The notes below the pieces were generated by a model. It ran no database searches. It was not told the DNA's origin and worked only from the letters and a program-made list of their open reading frames with translations. This document shows, piece by piece, positions 10,278 through 21,544 of a DNA stretch of 64,000 bases (within the stretch, counting starts at the first letter, position 1; each line of letters opens with the position of its first letter). The translations under genes were made by a program, and so were the position numbers. The DNA is from Cryptomeria japonica (Eukaryota; Streptophyta; Pinopsida; Cupressales; Cupressaceae): assembly GCF_030272615.1 (NCBI RefSeq), contig NC_081407.1, positions 264,106,574-264,170,573 on the forward strand. Reading direction: 5' to 3'.

Positions 10278-11601
10278 GTAGTCTAATGCATGGAAAAAGT
10301 CGAAAACAAGAAAAATCAAAAATCAAGAAAAAGAAAAATAAAAAGGTACACTAAAAGCAACTGGTGGAAACCTAGTAATAGGCGCCATTGTGAGAGGACA
10401 ACTCCTTTATCTATCTCTATACCCCTACAGTAGAGCACTATCGGCCATCACCCGACACTTAGCAAATATCCAGTCAGGACATACTTAGCGTAGTCACTAT
10501 CCTGGTGTATCCATGTATCCTCCCGCCACATCTCACCATGGCTTGGTAATCACTGTACATGTCCACATCAAGAGGCACACTCAGCTAGGGGCAATAATCA
10601 GCAAACCTTGCAATATGTTCAAGACATCAAGACTATTTGCAAAACTCAGAAACACCACATCCAGCAACCAAAAACTTACTCCATCGCAGAACAAAACATT
10701 GGATCGCTAAAACAAGAATCACAAAAACACTACACTGGATGATTTTCTGAAGTACTAAATGTTGCATTATTGCATAAAGTCTTGACTATTTTTGCATTTG
10801 AACCTTTTAAAAATTATTGGATTCTCTACATTTTCTCAAAACAATGCTTCAAAGCTAGAGATCATGGGAAAACTCCAATATTTTCTTAGTCTTCTATCTG
10901 GGAGGCGATCATTTGTACTGTGTAAATACTTGTCTTGAGACGTAATACAACGAATATCACTGAAGACATGATTCCACTTTACGCATACAAATGGTTTAAT
11001 CTTGTCTGTTTATACGCAATCTGCACTCTGGTCGTCCTGGTTCAATTATACCTTGACGCTTGTGCTATCTTGCAAAATCAAACATCATGTAAATTTTTCT
11101 CAAGTCATTATGGTTCAATTATACCATTATGCTTGTATAAATTTTCAACATATCCCCAAATAAATCAATGCTCAATGATGATACCTATATCAAAAGAAAA
11201 TAACATATGGTTATATTGGGATGACAAATGCAGAATGAGGATGCTCCAAAAACAAGTAGTTGCATATCATTTAACAAGTAGTTGCATATCATTTTAAAGT
11301 AATTGCACATCATTTTGCATATCAAATCATACATCTCATTTTCAAGATACATCTCATAGCATATCAAATCATACATCATACATTTGTGTCATGCATAATA
11401 TCATCTATCTAAGCATTGCATCATCATAAAGTAAAGAAAGAACATATAGAACATGCATCCATAACACATCACATGATCAAAGAAAATGGTGTCATCTATA
11501 TATATATATATATCAAAAATGATCAAAATGTACAAATATTTGTCATGTCTGTGCCCCGTACAACAAAACAATGATCCAAAATACAATAGAGACATCGTCT
11601 C
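10278..11601 (+). other. Non-coding 3' region of the older Tat-type element
   Basis: No convincing coding sequence. It starts A-rich after the pol stop and contains a purine-rich CTGGGAGGCG near 10898, a short tandem repeat (ACAAGTAGTTGCATATCATTT, two to three copies at 11250-11320), related TACATCTCAT/CATATCAAATCATACAT repeats to 11390, and an (AT)n run at 11497-11514. The end of the antisense PMD frame adjoins its right side. Confidence 0.6.
11250..11390. repeat. Short tandem repeats with TTGCATATCATTT core
   Basis: Two adjacent copies of an ACAAGTAGTTGCATATCATTT unit near 11253-11294, a third degenerate copy to about 11318, then two copies of CATATCAAATCATACATC (about 11317 and 11358). 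Confidence 0.7.
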
Positions 11602-13670
11602 TCAAGTATGACTATATCCTGAGGGGGATGGTCTTGCCGCTGATGTCCTAGCTCCTGGATCTCTAGGAGGATCTGTCTCAAAGGCCCCGTCATGCCTCTG
11701 CTCTCTAACTATGACCTAGTCTCTCGAGATCGAATCGATCTTGACTGCATGAAGCTCTATGCTCTGCGCTCCCTAGGCACCACATCCTCATAATGGCATC
11801 GATATTACTCCACCTCCCTCACTCTCAAGGATAGATCTCTCATGATGTCCCTCATCGGACCACCTACTGCTGCTCTCTGCATACTCCCTGCCAACTCCTC
11901 CGCTCGACCTCACCGCTCTATCTTCGTATCGCGCTCCAGGGTTAGCTAGGTAATCTGACATTGTTGTGTCAATAGCTATGCCTACAGCTGCTGTACTATC
12001 AACTGCAGAGTCTTGATCTGGGCATCCTCCACATGCATCGGGATCTAGACCTGTAGGGGCACCTGTGAAGTGGTACCCCCTATCCCTCTACCTGTCCTCG
12101 GTGCGGGTGGAGGTAACTCATCAATCCTCCTCCTCAGTGTTGGTCGTCTCCACTCATCAGTCCCTCCCACCACTGCTATCACCTCTCCCACTCTCCCCTC
12201 CTCCCCTACTCTGATTGCCAACCCTCCTCTCCCTCTCTCCATCACAGCTCGTTGAACTGCTCTCTCCACCTGCACTCCCCCATCTCTACCTGTCTCTCCT
12301 CTCCTGCCCTGATATCCTCTCCCTCATCGTCCTCCTCCACCTTCATCATCTCTATCATCACCATCTCTACCTACCTCATCCTCATCATCATCAAAGGCAG
12401 ATCGCATCTCCTCAGGATCTGATATCCTGGCCACAGCATGAGCTGCAAACAAACCAGCGAACTCATGTGTCATCCCCACATCTAGTATCTCGGGAGTATA
12501 GTACCATATCTGGCCCGCTAAGCTGGAGAACTCCTCTATGGCCACTTCACTATCAATAGTAGGGCCCCAATCTGGTATATCCTACCTCCAGTACGCATAC
12601 AAGCAGGTCCCCTGTGGTATCCCCTACTACCGACCATACTACCGCAAAACCCTGCCAACCTGGAATCTCTCAATCACAAAGGGGGTCCACCCTATCAAAA
12701 ATAGACTCATGAAAACATAAGGCATCTATAGCCCGTCCTCGGCCTAGACCTCGCAATCTATATACAGTCGCCAAATGACCATATCGATGTCATCCAACAC
12801 CCTCCTCCAGTGCTCCAGTTTTCCCAGCTTACGTTGGACAACTAGCCCCCTATATCCATATGCATATGCCCGCCCAATAAGCCTGTCTCTATCCACCAGT
12901 GGCCTAGCTGTTGGAATGTGCTCCCAACACCATACATGTAAGAGTGTCATGCCAGCTAACAAACTATCGTAACCCAGATATACCACCTCATGTAAATCCC
13001 TGTATAAATGAGCTAACATGGTCGATCCCCACGTAAAACTGTGGCCCTGTGTCACCATCTCCTCAAGCACCAATCCCCAACCTATAGAAAATCCCTTCGA
13101 CCTATGGTCAGGACAAAGGAATCCACCTATAAAACCTGCTAATACAGACGAAAGAGGTGCATAGTCCAGATCCAAGAATTCCTGCCAGGGGATCTCATAC
13201 TCGCACACTGTCTCATCATGAAATATACGCCGCAGTGCCTCTGTCCCACCCTCCTCAGTCTGCTCATACAGAAATAATGCACCTACTATGGGATTCCGCA
13301 ATACCCTATAACAATCCTCTGGAGTAACCATCATCTCACCAGTAGCAAAGTGAAAGGTGTTCGTATCACTATGCCATCTCTTGGCGAGCGCTGTGAGTAA
13401 ACCCCGGTTCACAGTGAACCGAGGCATATCCAATAAAGATGACAAGCCACATCTCTCAATAACATCTAGGTCAGCCTGTGCCAACCATGGTATCAATGCC
13501 CATGGTCTGGAGAACTGCTCGCGTGACTGAATCACTCCCAATCGCTCCTGTCAAAAAGCAAAACAAGTCCAATATTAGTTTCCTCATCAAAACAAAGATA
13601 TCAAAATCAAAATCACATCAAAACCTTGAAACATTTTGCAAATCTAATCAAGTTCCACATCATTTCATTC

Positions 13671-13880
13671 TATATCAACTTGTAATACAACTCAAGTTTT
13701 CAAAAACCATATCAAAACTTGTAAAACAACTCAAGTCTCCACATCATGTAAACTTGTAAAACAATTCAAGTTTCCCACCCATATCAGCTTGTAAAACAAC
13801 TCAAGTTTCGAACCCATATCAACTTGTAACACAACTCAAGTTCCACATTCATATCAGCTTGTAACACAAATCAGGCTCCA
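13671..13880. repeat. Minisatellite, about six units of 35-40 bp
   Basis: Units share (AT)CAACTTGTAAAACAACTCAAGTT followed by a short variable spacer with CCACA/CCCATAT. They start near 13675, 13711, 13750, 13785, 13822 and 13855 and decay to the right. They lie in the predicted PMD intron. Confidence 0.8.
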
Positions 13881-14119
13881 CACATATGAACTTAAAACAA
13901 TGCAAATCAAATCAAGGTTCAATCAAAAACACATTAATATCTACATCAATAACTTGAACAATCGCAAATTAAACCAAGTTATCTCAATACTCATATTGGA
14001 CAAATTATCAAAAACATGACAAACGACACAGCAAATGACAAAAATCCACCTCCCCAGGCAAAATTAACCTTTTCCTATGTAATTTTCTACATTCAAAAAT
14101 CGCCAAATCTTGCAAAACC

Positions 14120-14590
14120 TGATCCATGCGCTAATTAAATTTGGCTATGTGCTAGACTAACTCTACGCGCTACCCTGTTTTTCTCCATGCGCTATCCTAT
14201 CTACCCTATGTGCTAGACTAACTCTACACACTACTCTTTTTTCTCCAAGCGCCAACTAATCTACTCTAAGCGCTAAACCCGACCCATGCGCTAACCTATC
14301 CCATGCTTGCGCTGCCTATTTAACCCTATGCGCTAAGTCTAACCTATGCGCTACATCCCCTTGCCCATGCGACCTCCTGTGGACCCTATGCACTCGGTTT
14401 ACCTGATGCGCTACCCTTTTAACCCAAAGCGCTACCCTATGTCCATCATGTGCTAACCTAAGGCCATGCGCTAACCTAAAAATTTCATGTGCTACCCTAA
14501 ATATTTTCAGATGCTACCCTAAATTGCAACCTTATGTGCTACCGAATTTTTCGTATGAGCTAAAGTAAGACTCCTATGCGCTAAAACATA
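14120..14590. repeat. Minisatellite with ATGCGCTA core, more than 20 units
   Basis: A short unit of the type CC(T/C)ATGCGCTA(A/C)CCTA recurs every 15-30 bp over about 470 bp. Many units carry GTGCTA or GCACT instead of GCGCTA, i.e. CG to TG/CA changes in the core. It lies in the predicted PMD intron. Confidence 0.85.
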
Positions 14591-14818
14591 AAATCCGCAT
14601 TTCAAAAATCAAAAACTGACAAAAAATGATCAAATTAAAAATGAAAAAGGGGTCAAAAGGGTTGACTTACCGGTGGTCCATACGCAATAGGCCTTCGATG
14701 CCTCCAAATGCGCTCGAATCGATGCATAGAATAGGGAATAGGCATTTTGTCTTCTCTCCAAAAGTCTCTTTCTCCAAAGTCAACAAGCACAAATGAGACA
14801 AACTAATGCACTTTTTCC

Positions 14819-14826
14819 CTTTTATA
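14819..14826 (-). promoter_or_regulatory. TATA box of the PMD gene
   Basis: Minus-strand TATAAAAG, about 75 bases upstream of the first ATG (14745) of the predicted PMD exon 1. No other ATG lies between on that strand. Confidence 0.55.
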
Positions 14827-15160
14827 GGGTAAAATAAAATTAGGGTTAGAGGAATGAGAATGAAATTTGCTCGTGGTCTCCCTGATACCCTCGCACACAT
14901 CAATTATCGGGAGATGAATCAAATTAAACATTCCACCTAGCCAAAATTTTGCACTGCAAACACAATTATCATATCCAATCAAATTTTCCAAAAAATTTTA
15001 TTCATCTCCCTATGGGGCATTATCACCATCGTTTATCAAATCTAGGGCATCACACATAAAATCTGGGGCACGACATGAAAATCCAGAAAAACAACATTGA
15101 TCATAAAATCGCAACGACACATCATTTTCTTTGAAATAACATGTGCACACACGTCACTTC

Positions 15161-15174
15161 AAAGAGAGGCAAAA
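15161..15174 (+). other. Polypurine tract before the 3' LTR
   Basis: AAAGAGAGGCAAAA directly precedes TGTAGAGTAT (15175), as expected for plus-strand priming. Confidence 0.55.
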
Positions 15175-16598
15175 TGTAGAGTATAAAAATGACCATATTC
15201 CTAAATGAATATTTTATGTTCATTTCTCTATTTAATTAAATCCAATTTAATTAAATTACCCGTATTCCTCTATTTAATTAAGTAAATTACTCAATTAAAT
15301 TCACTATACCTCTTTTACCATTTAATAGAATAAATTCATTTTATTCATTTAAAGCCCCTATCCACTTTTTAATTAAATTCAAATTTAATTAAAATAGTTA
15401 TCCTAAATTGAATAAATCTAATTTATTTAATTGCAACCAAATTGAATTAAATTCAATTAAAACCCATTATCCCTTCATCCACTTGCAAAATCCTACACCT
15501 CCCACTTGCATCCTAACCCTCTTCCTAAGTTCTTCTAGATTCCATCTAATCCTAATTAATTAACCCAAACCCATCCATTATCCCTTTTCCCTAAATTTGA
15601 GGAGGTCACTTCTCAAATTTGGAGTAAAGTCTTCTAAAAGCATTAAAGCCTTTATCCATTCAACAAGGTTGAATACCCCCAAATTTGGAAGGACTCTTAC
15701 AAATTTGTCCCCAAAGTCTCCATAACCATTAATGGTTAACTCAACCCTTTAGCATGATTAAAGAATTTCCATAAACTCAACCTCCATGTAACCCAAGGGT
15801 CTCATCAAGCACTTATTGCTTTGACCATGGTTATCCTTAATCCTTTGCACAAGAATTTATCCTTTGGATAAAAGCTTTATCCAATGGGTAATCTTAACTT
15901 AACCTTAACCCTTAACCCCTAGGGTAACCATGAGGTCTTCTCAAGCATTTAATGCTTCTTACATCTCCTCTCAACCAACCTTATGTTGACAATTGTCACC
16001 ATTTCATCTGTGCCAATTGCAAACATGGATTCCCAACTTTCAAACTCAACCCTTGATTAAACCTTTCAATCCTAGCCATCCATTGCCCTATTTTTGCTAT
16101 AAATAGAGCTCTCATTCCTCCATTTTCAATCATCCAAGTCTTTAGCATCACACTTATACTAAAATCCATTCAAGCTTTCATATATCATTTATGCTCATCA
16201 TTTAGCCTCTCTTTTAAATAGTAATTAATCTAAATATGCATGTTTAGAGTATTTTCCTTATCATTTAGCTTAATCATAGACTAATATAGCATGCTAAGAT
16301 AGTCTTGTTTACTAATCTTGTCATCTTATAACTAGTTTATTGCATTAATAGGATCATGTATAACTTAGGATGCATTTCATCTTAAAATCAACCAAAGCAT
16401 CCCTCGTTCTTACATTTGTCATCCCTAAACCACGTTGCTCAGTGATTTGAGAGCAAAGACATTGGTTTGAGGGACCTTGTGAGATAGAGAACCATGGAAC
16501 CAACCTTGGGAAGCTGAGCCATACTTCATGACTCCATAACTTGCACAAGGAAGTCCTGTGGGTGTGTGAGCAAGGCTTCATAGAACTCCATTTTTCAC
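15175..16598 (+). repeat. Probable 3' LTR of the older Tat-type element
   Basis: Starts TGTAGAGTATAAAAATGAC right after a purine tract. The first 300 bp are rich in TTTAATTAAATT motifs. A promoter-like TATAAATA is at 16098-16105, followed by a CATTTTCAATCATCCAAG leader. No coding region; the short ORF at 16354-16605 is not supported. The right end is uncertain: the sequence passes into a 24-bp tandem repeat at 16599 and then into another element. The partner LTR is not in the window. Confidence 0.55.
16098..16105 (+). promoter_or_regulatory. TATA box in the 3' LTR
   Basis: TATAAATA within GCTATAAATAGAGCTC, a typical plant LTR promoter context. Confidence 0.5.
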
Positions 16599-16646
16599 AT
16601 TTCAAGTTCTATCGACCAAATCATTTCAAGTTCTATTGACCAAATC
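16599..16646. repeat. Two tandem 24-bp units at an element junction
   Basis: ATTTCAAGTTCTATCGACCA and the next 4 bases are repeated directly at 16623 with one C to T difference (ATCGACC/ATTGACC). It sits exactly between the probable LTR and the truncated pol-less element. Confidence 0.9.
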
Positions 16647-17372
16647 ATTTTTCCTGCATACAATTACAATTAAAGCATTTGCCATTAAATTTGTAAGCAG
16701 TAGGTTGTCTTACCGGTTTTCTATGATCATGATTGTTTGCAGTACCAAAGCTTTCACCAACTTCAAAGCCAAGCCCATTTGTATCACCATTAGGTTTTTG
16801 ATTCTTCAACATGTCACCAAGTTCTTCTAAAATTTTCTTGAATTTTTCTTTGTGATGATTTGCAGCAGTTAGTTCACTTTCCAAGATTCCTCTCTATCTT
16901 TTGAGTTCAGTTCTGTCATTTTGTGTGTGCATTAAATCTGTCTTCAACATATCATTTTCATGACTAAGTCTTGTGTTCTCATTTCCAGCATCATTTAGTC
17001 TTCTGGCCAAATCTTCTTCATTTTTCTTCCTATCTTCAATTTCTTTACAAAATCTCATAGTCATATCCTACATCTCATTCTATGTTGTACTGATCTCTTG
17101 TCTTAGCTTGTTTACCAGATCATTAAGAGTTTCCTTTTCATCTCCCTCTTTCTGCATCTTCTCACAAAGTTCTCTTCTTTTATTCCTTGCTATAGTGTAA
17201 TTCTCTTGAAGTGCTTGAATGATATCTTAAGCAGCCTTTATATCATCTTCAAGTTTGATATTCTTCACCTTTTCTGCATCATAGTCTGAAAGAGCCGTTT
17301 TCAATTGTTCTCTCAAGTTTTCCATCTCTACCGGTGTCAAGATCTTCCTCAAGTTGTTAGACTTCTGAAAAT
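16645..17372 (-). pseudogene. Coiled-coil Gag-like protein fragment (family 1)
   Basis: One minus-strand frame from just after the primer site reads a heptad-rich Lys/Glu coiled coil, then a linker (GDTNGLGFEVGESFG) and the start of a CCHC knuckle (KCFNCN) before truncation. A few stop codons interrupt the coil; residues 16884-16645 are open. Where the copy at 52 kb has two single-base frameshifts (near 52500 and 52100), this copy is in frame, so it preserves the ancestral reading frame better. No capsid-like or UBN2-type domain was recognised. Confidence 0.7.
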
Positions 17373-17382
17373 AGAGGACCGG

Positions 17383-17394
17383 GCTCTGATACCA
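17383..17394 (-). other. Primer binding site (initiator tRNA-Met type)
   Basis: TGGTATCAGAGC on the minus strand, 2 bases from the LTR end. Confidence 0.85.
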
Positions 17395-17396
17395 AT

Positions 17397-18184
17397 TGTT
17401 AGGATTCCCAAAGATACTGAGAGGGGAGGTGAATCAGTGTCTAACCAGTTGATTAATTTACTTGTATTAAAACATGTAAAGCATATCAATACAGTGTACC
17501 GGTAAATCAAAAGTAATGCACTAAATAAGAAAAACAATAACCACATGAAGAGCGCACCATAACACAGTAGTTTAACGAGGAAACCCGATGTGGGAAAAAC
17601 CTTGGTGGGATTTGTGACCCACAATATTCACTTACTGGCCAATAAGGGAATATTAATGCTACAATAGGGGCCTGCACATGTAGGAAGGCCAAGTGCCTAG
17701 AGCTCACTGCTCAATTATAAAAGGAAGTCACATTGACTTTAAAAAATGGATTATAATAATCCAATGTCTTGTACTACTTCAAAATAGCATGTACTATGCT
17801 AGATCTAATACTAGTTTTAGCTCTGATGCATACATAAACCCTTAAACTAAAATTCGCATATTAGGTCTGCATTATTTTTCTTATCACCTTATTACAAAAT
17901 GTTCTACAATGATCTCATACAGATATGAGTCATATTACAACTCGCCATGTCAGCTTACAATGATTTTACAATTAATTACAAAATATATTATCAACAAAAT
18001 TCATGTCAGCCCTGGGTGTCGGTATCCTTTCTTTCACTGCCGGTGTTCTGTGTGCCGGTGTAGAGTTTGTCGTTGCCGGTGCTGGTATAATTGTCTTGCC
18101 AGTATCATATGATTGCAAGGTTGCCATTAATGACAAAACCTTCAATCACCTACAATTTCTCATTGGAGTGTGCATTTGCCAACA
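17397..18184 (-). repeat. LTR of family 1 (788 bp)
   Basis: On the minus strand it begins TGTTGGCAAATGCACACTCC and ends AATCCTAACA. It matches the LTRs at 46979-47781 and 52728-53505 over its length, with many substitutions. GCCGGTG/ACCGGT motifs recur. Confidence 0.88.
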
Positions 18185-18228
18185 ATCGATTCACCCCTCC
18201 CCTCTTGGTATTTCAGATATTCAACAAT

Positions 18229-18240
18229 TGGTATTAGAGC
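18229..18240 (+). other. Primer binding site (one mismatch)
   Basis: TGGTATTAGAGC, the initiator-Met site with one C to T change, 2 bases after an LTR end (CAACA, 18226). Confidence 0.75.
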
Positions 18241-18295
18241 CAAGTCCTTTGGAAGAGTTTAACCACTCTAAGGGGATCCAAAAAGTTGAACTTAT

Positions 18296-19200
18296 GGATT
18301 TAAGTGAAGATATTAGGAATGCTATTGAGGATCTTGAGGTAGTAGAAAGTGAAAACAAAGATCTAAAAGAAAATATCTAGTTGGCCAATGAATGCATTAA
18401 GAAGTAGAGAGAACAAATCTGGAAGTTTAAAATAAGACATAAAGAAGTTTTAATGAAGAGATCAAGCAAGCGAATATCACTATCACGGATCTAAGAGTTA
18501 AGAGTGAAGATAATGAGAAGACTAAGGAGTACTTAAATAAAATGGTGAAAAGAAAATCAGAGTGCGAAAAGATAAAACAAGAAGTAACAACTCTAAAGGC
18601 AGATTTAGAGAAAGCAAAGAAACAAGAAAAAAAACCTAGTTCCAATAATTTTGACAAGATGATAGTTGTGAAAATGCCTTTGGAAAACAAATAGGATGCA
18701 AGATTGGAATCCGTTGAATGCTCACAATCCAATATGAATCACAAAGAGGATTCATCTCCAGCAAAGACAGTAGACTCCAACAAATCCATCAAGAAGGATA
18801 AAAGTAAATCACTAGTCGAGAAATGGGTAAGTAAAAGGAATACTTTCTTTAATGGCTCTTGTTATAAATGCAATAAAATAGGTCATAAAGTAGTAGAATT
18901 TAGGAATAGTATGAATGAAAATTCTAATTTCTTCTCTAGTAGATGTTATCCTTGAAATAAATATAGTCACAAATCTAGTTAATGTAGGAATCCAATCATA
19001 AACCAAAATAGATATAACCATTTTGAAGGCCATTGTTATACATGAAAGATTTCTAGACATAAAGCTAACTAGTGCAAGTCAAAATAGGCTCTGGTAAACA
19101 TCTAATGCTATAACTGCAACATATCTAAAATCATGACAAGGAAATGTAGAAGGAATGAGGTTAAAGTTACAAATAAACCAGAAAAAGAGAATCAATGTAG
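18296..19200 (+). pseudogene. Coiled-coil Gag-like protein with CCHC knuckles, decayed
   Basis: ATG at 18296 opens MDLSEDIRNAIEDLEVVESE, a Glu/Lys coiled coil interrupted by stops and frameshifts. Further on are CYKCNKIGHKVVEF (about 18862-18903) and at least two more degenerate CxxC...H remnants (near 18940-19130). Similar in plan, but not in detailed sequence, to the Gag-like ORFs at 51559-52683 and 59060-60412. Confidence 0.65.
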
Positions 19201-19250
19201 AAGATGTGAAGGTTGAGATGAAGAAGATCTAGAAAAATAAAGAAACTATG

Positions 19251-21540
19251 GATGCTTTAGCATATGCACCAAATTTTTTGGTCAAAATTTGTTCTACCCA
19301 TGTGTGAGGATTGATGCCAAACACTCCATCTCTAGAACTCCAATGCCCTAATATTTTTTAAATCACAATGATCCATCACAACCAAGTTTTGAGGTAGCAC
19401 CTTTAAAAAACAAGTTTATTCATCATAAATGGTCAAATTATTTGATGCCAATCACACTCTCATGCAAAAATTGAAAAATTTAGTTTGTATGTAAATTACT
19501 ATTTTTTATTTTAAAGTTTTACAGTGAATAAATTATGTATTTCACACATTAAGAATCTCCAACTTTATATCTATAATATCTTTTCCAATAAATTCATCTT
19601 AAATAAAATAATTTAACAGATAATGTCATAAATATTGTGTTAAGTAGTTTGACCAATATAGATATGTGACATAAATAAATTCTATGATTATAATAGTCTA
19701 AGCATAAATCTTTGAAGGTTTTATGTTTTTTTTCCAATACCTCTTCCTTCTATCTTTGTACAAGTTCTTCATTTTTTTATTTTTTCTTCCTTATTTTTTT
19801 CTTATAGGGATTTAGCTTCCTCTTCTACAACTAACTACTATTTGTCAACTAAGAATTTGTATTCTTCATCCTTGAATATAAGTTAGGCCTCTCAAATTCA
19901 CATACTGGAATTTGAATAATCAAATGGATTTACCAACACATCAAAACACCAATATGATCCTAAGATTTCCTTTAGCCCTATAATTTTTTTAGAAAGGATA
20001 TCATGATTGATCATGGAACATGTCATATCAAGATATCTGTATCTTTTGAAACTTATAAAATCAACATTATCTATGTGATATTCTCCTTGACCCTTGTCAA
20101 TGCTTGTACCTTGTAGGTGTTGCGTTATGTTATCATGATATCTTGCTTGTACTATGTAGATTTGTTTGGAATATTTTACTATCATAAAATTATGAATCCA
20201 TAACCAAAAAATTATCACATCACTACCAAGCTAGAAGGGTATCCTTTGCTAGCCTCACTATAGCCTACAATGATACCAAATTTTATCTAAAAAGGTAGAT
20301 TTCAAATAACCAATCCTCTAAAGGAGTCAAATTTAAATATATATATATATATATATAGAAGAGCATCATCTCATGCATAAGTTATGCATTGTTTAAACTT
20401 CTAGGAAATGATTCTAAAGAAGATATGATTGTATTTATGATGGGTTCAATCATGCTTTTTAGTTGTTTTTAAAAATTTCTAGCCACCCTCCTAAGATTGT
20501 AGCAGATCTCACCCATTAAATTTGGAGGTTTCACAACCTTCCATGTTCATGCTACATGTGTAGTTAATATATTATTTAGTCATTTGAATGTGTTTGGTCC
20601 TTAGTTCTTTTGACTAGTGTGAATGTAATATGAATATGGTAAATAGATCACCATATATTAAATTAATAAAGGTTAATTTTAGTGATAGTCAAGTTCTTGT
20701 AAATTGCATATGAATGTTTACAAGTTTGATAAATGATTATTAAGTACAATTTATTTTCATAATTATCATATCTTTTTTATTATTATTTATGTACTCTTCT
20801 TATGGTTCAAATGTGACTATATGTCACGTGTAATTGAAAATTTTGGTTTGTGTTATAAAATTTTAGAAATGTTTGTTTGTGTTCACTATAATTTTACTCA
20901 TGTATGAAGTTCCCTTATTATGCTAAATGCATGACACATTAAAAAGAATTATCTATCCATTGTTATATGTATGTATATATGTGTTTCTATCTTATGTTAA
21001 ATGGCTTTAAGTTATTTATTGCATGTAGTAGAGATAAAAACATGTTATCGCTTATTTGTTATTTAAATTGAACATGGTAAGATTCTAGATTAAAGAAAGA
21101 ACCCCATTGCCCCTTCAAGTACCTACATCATGGAAGATGCACCAATTCCATCTTAGGAGCATTTTTCACGTATTAATATTGAGGTTAATAAATCGAGAGC
21201 TTCTATATCAAATGGTAGCAATACAGGGATTTATAAACACACTTGCATGTCCATATTATCTAGCCTAGATTAGATACTAAATAAACCCTCCTATGAGTCA
21301 GACTATGACTTTGATACTAAATGAATGTAAAATGACATGCATTAATTTTTAATACCATAAGGTTTAAAATCTAAAATAGTGGTGATATAAGTGCACATGA
21401 ATCTACACCCAAAAATTAAAAATGTAACATGGATATTTTCTACATTGACCCTATGAGGAAAACATGTACATGTATGATAAAATATTTTTTAGCGATATAT
21501 AAATCAACACATAGAGAAATGAGTAACTCAAGTTGAATGT
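19251..21540. other. AT-rich DNA without recognisable genes
   Basis: No supported ORF, LTR ends or tRNA-like sequence. It contains a T-rich stretch (19725-19805) and an (AT)n microsatellite at 20337-20358. The longest ORF (19898-20218) shows no recognisable domain. Confidence 0.5.
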
Positions 21541-21544
21541 CACG

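Larger units (their letters stand above)
13548..14670 (-). other. Predicted intron of the PMD gene
   Basis: On the minus strand it runs from GTAAGTC at 14670 to the pyrimidine-rich TTTTTGACAG ending at 13548. The sequence has no long ORF and consists largely of two minisatellite blocks (13671-13880 and 14120-14590). The exons on both sides are in phase 0. The splice model is an inference from consensus sites and frame. Confidence 0.65.
11602..14745 (-). pseudogene. Plant mobile domain (PMD) protein gene, antisense in the retrotransposon, two exons
   Basis: Exon 2 (13547 leftwards) encodes a PMD protein; the signature LTALAKRWHSDTNTFHF...GEMMVTPED lies near 13380-13330, and the GFIGG...RSKGFSIGW segment near 13130-13070. 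The coding potential continues in the same frame to 12045 and, after a frameshift, to TGA 11602-11604, giving an acidic (DDDEDE) then Arg/Pro-rich tail. The domain start follows a pyrimidine-rich tract plus CAG (AG at 13549-13548). A matching donor CCG|GTAAGTC is at 14671/14670. The upstream exon, ATG 14745 to 14671, is 25 codons and joins exon 2 in phase 0. Premature TAGs lie at 12744, 12726, 12639, 12627, 12624, 12582 and 12045 (mostly fitting lost Gln codons), with TGA at 12324. PMD proteins of cellular origin (MAIN/MAIL type) act in gene silencing and genome stability in Arabidopsis; transposon-borne ones are known, but their role is unclear. Confidence 0.78.
6569..16598 (+). mobile_element. 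Older Tat-type Ty3/gypsy element with antisense PMD gene, 5' part missing
   Basis: Plus-strand element whose left portion is cut by the insertion ending at 6568. In order: decayed pol (6569-10277), a long non-coding 3' region holding an antisense plant-mobile-domain gene (11602-14745), a purine-rich stretch (15161-15174), and a probable 3' LTR from 15175. Extra antisense ORFs between pol and the 3' LTR, some with PMD, are known from plant Tat-lineage elements. The 5' LTR is not in the window, so membership of the PMD gene and LTR in this element is inferred from order and orientation. Confidence 0.7.
16647..18184 (-). mobile_element. Truncated pol-less LTR element (family 1), 5' LTR and gag
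   Basis: Closely similar to the right end of the complete element at 46979-53505: 5' LTR 17397-18184, initiator-Met type primer site at 17383-17394, then gag going left. It stops abruptly near 16647 within the first zinc knuckle (KCFNCN), where the complete copy continues. The other four fifths, including the second ORF and 3' LTR, are missing. Confidence 0.85.
18185..19250 (+). mobile_element. Fragment of a pol-less element: LTR end, primer site and gag
   Basis: An LTR tail (TTCACCCCTCCCCTC... to CAACA at 18226), also seen before the primer site of the element at 57819, is followed by primer site 18229-18240 and a Gag-like frame. The rest of its LTR is replaced by the minus-strand element ending at 18184, and no second ORF is recognisable to the right. 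Confidence 0.7.

Noticed and set aside
10898-10935. CTGGGAGGCGATCATTTGTACTG as a polypurine tract and LTR start
   Set aside because: No LTR end or promoter follows, and the PMD gene and a better tract with LTR start lie further right (15161-15175).
13671-14590. CRISPR-like array
   Set aside because: Repeats are imperfect, the spacing is irregular without unique spacers, and the context is a plant intron or retroelement.
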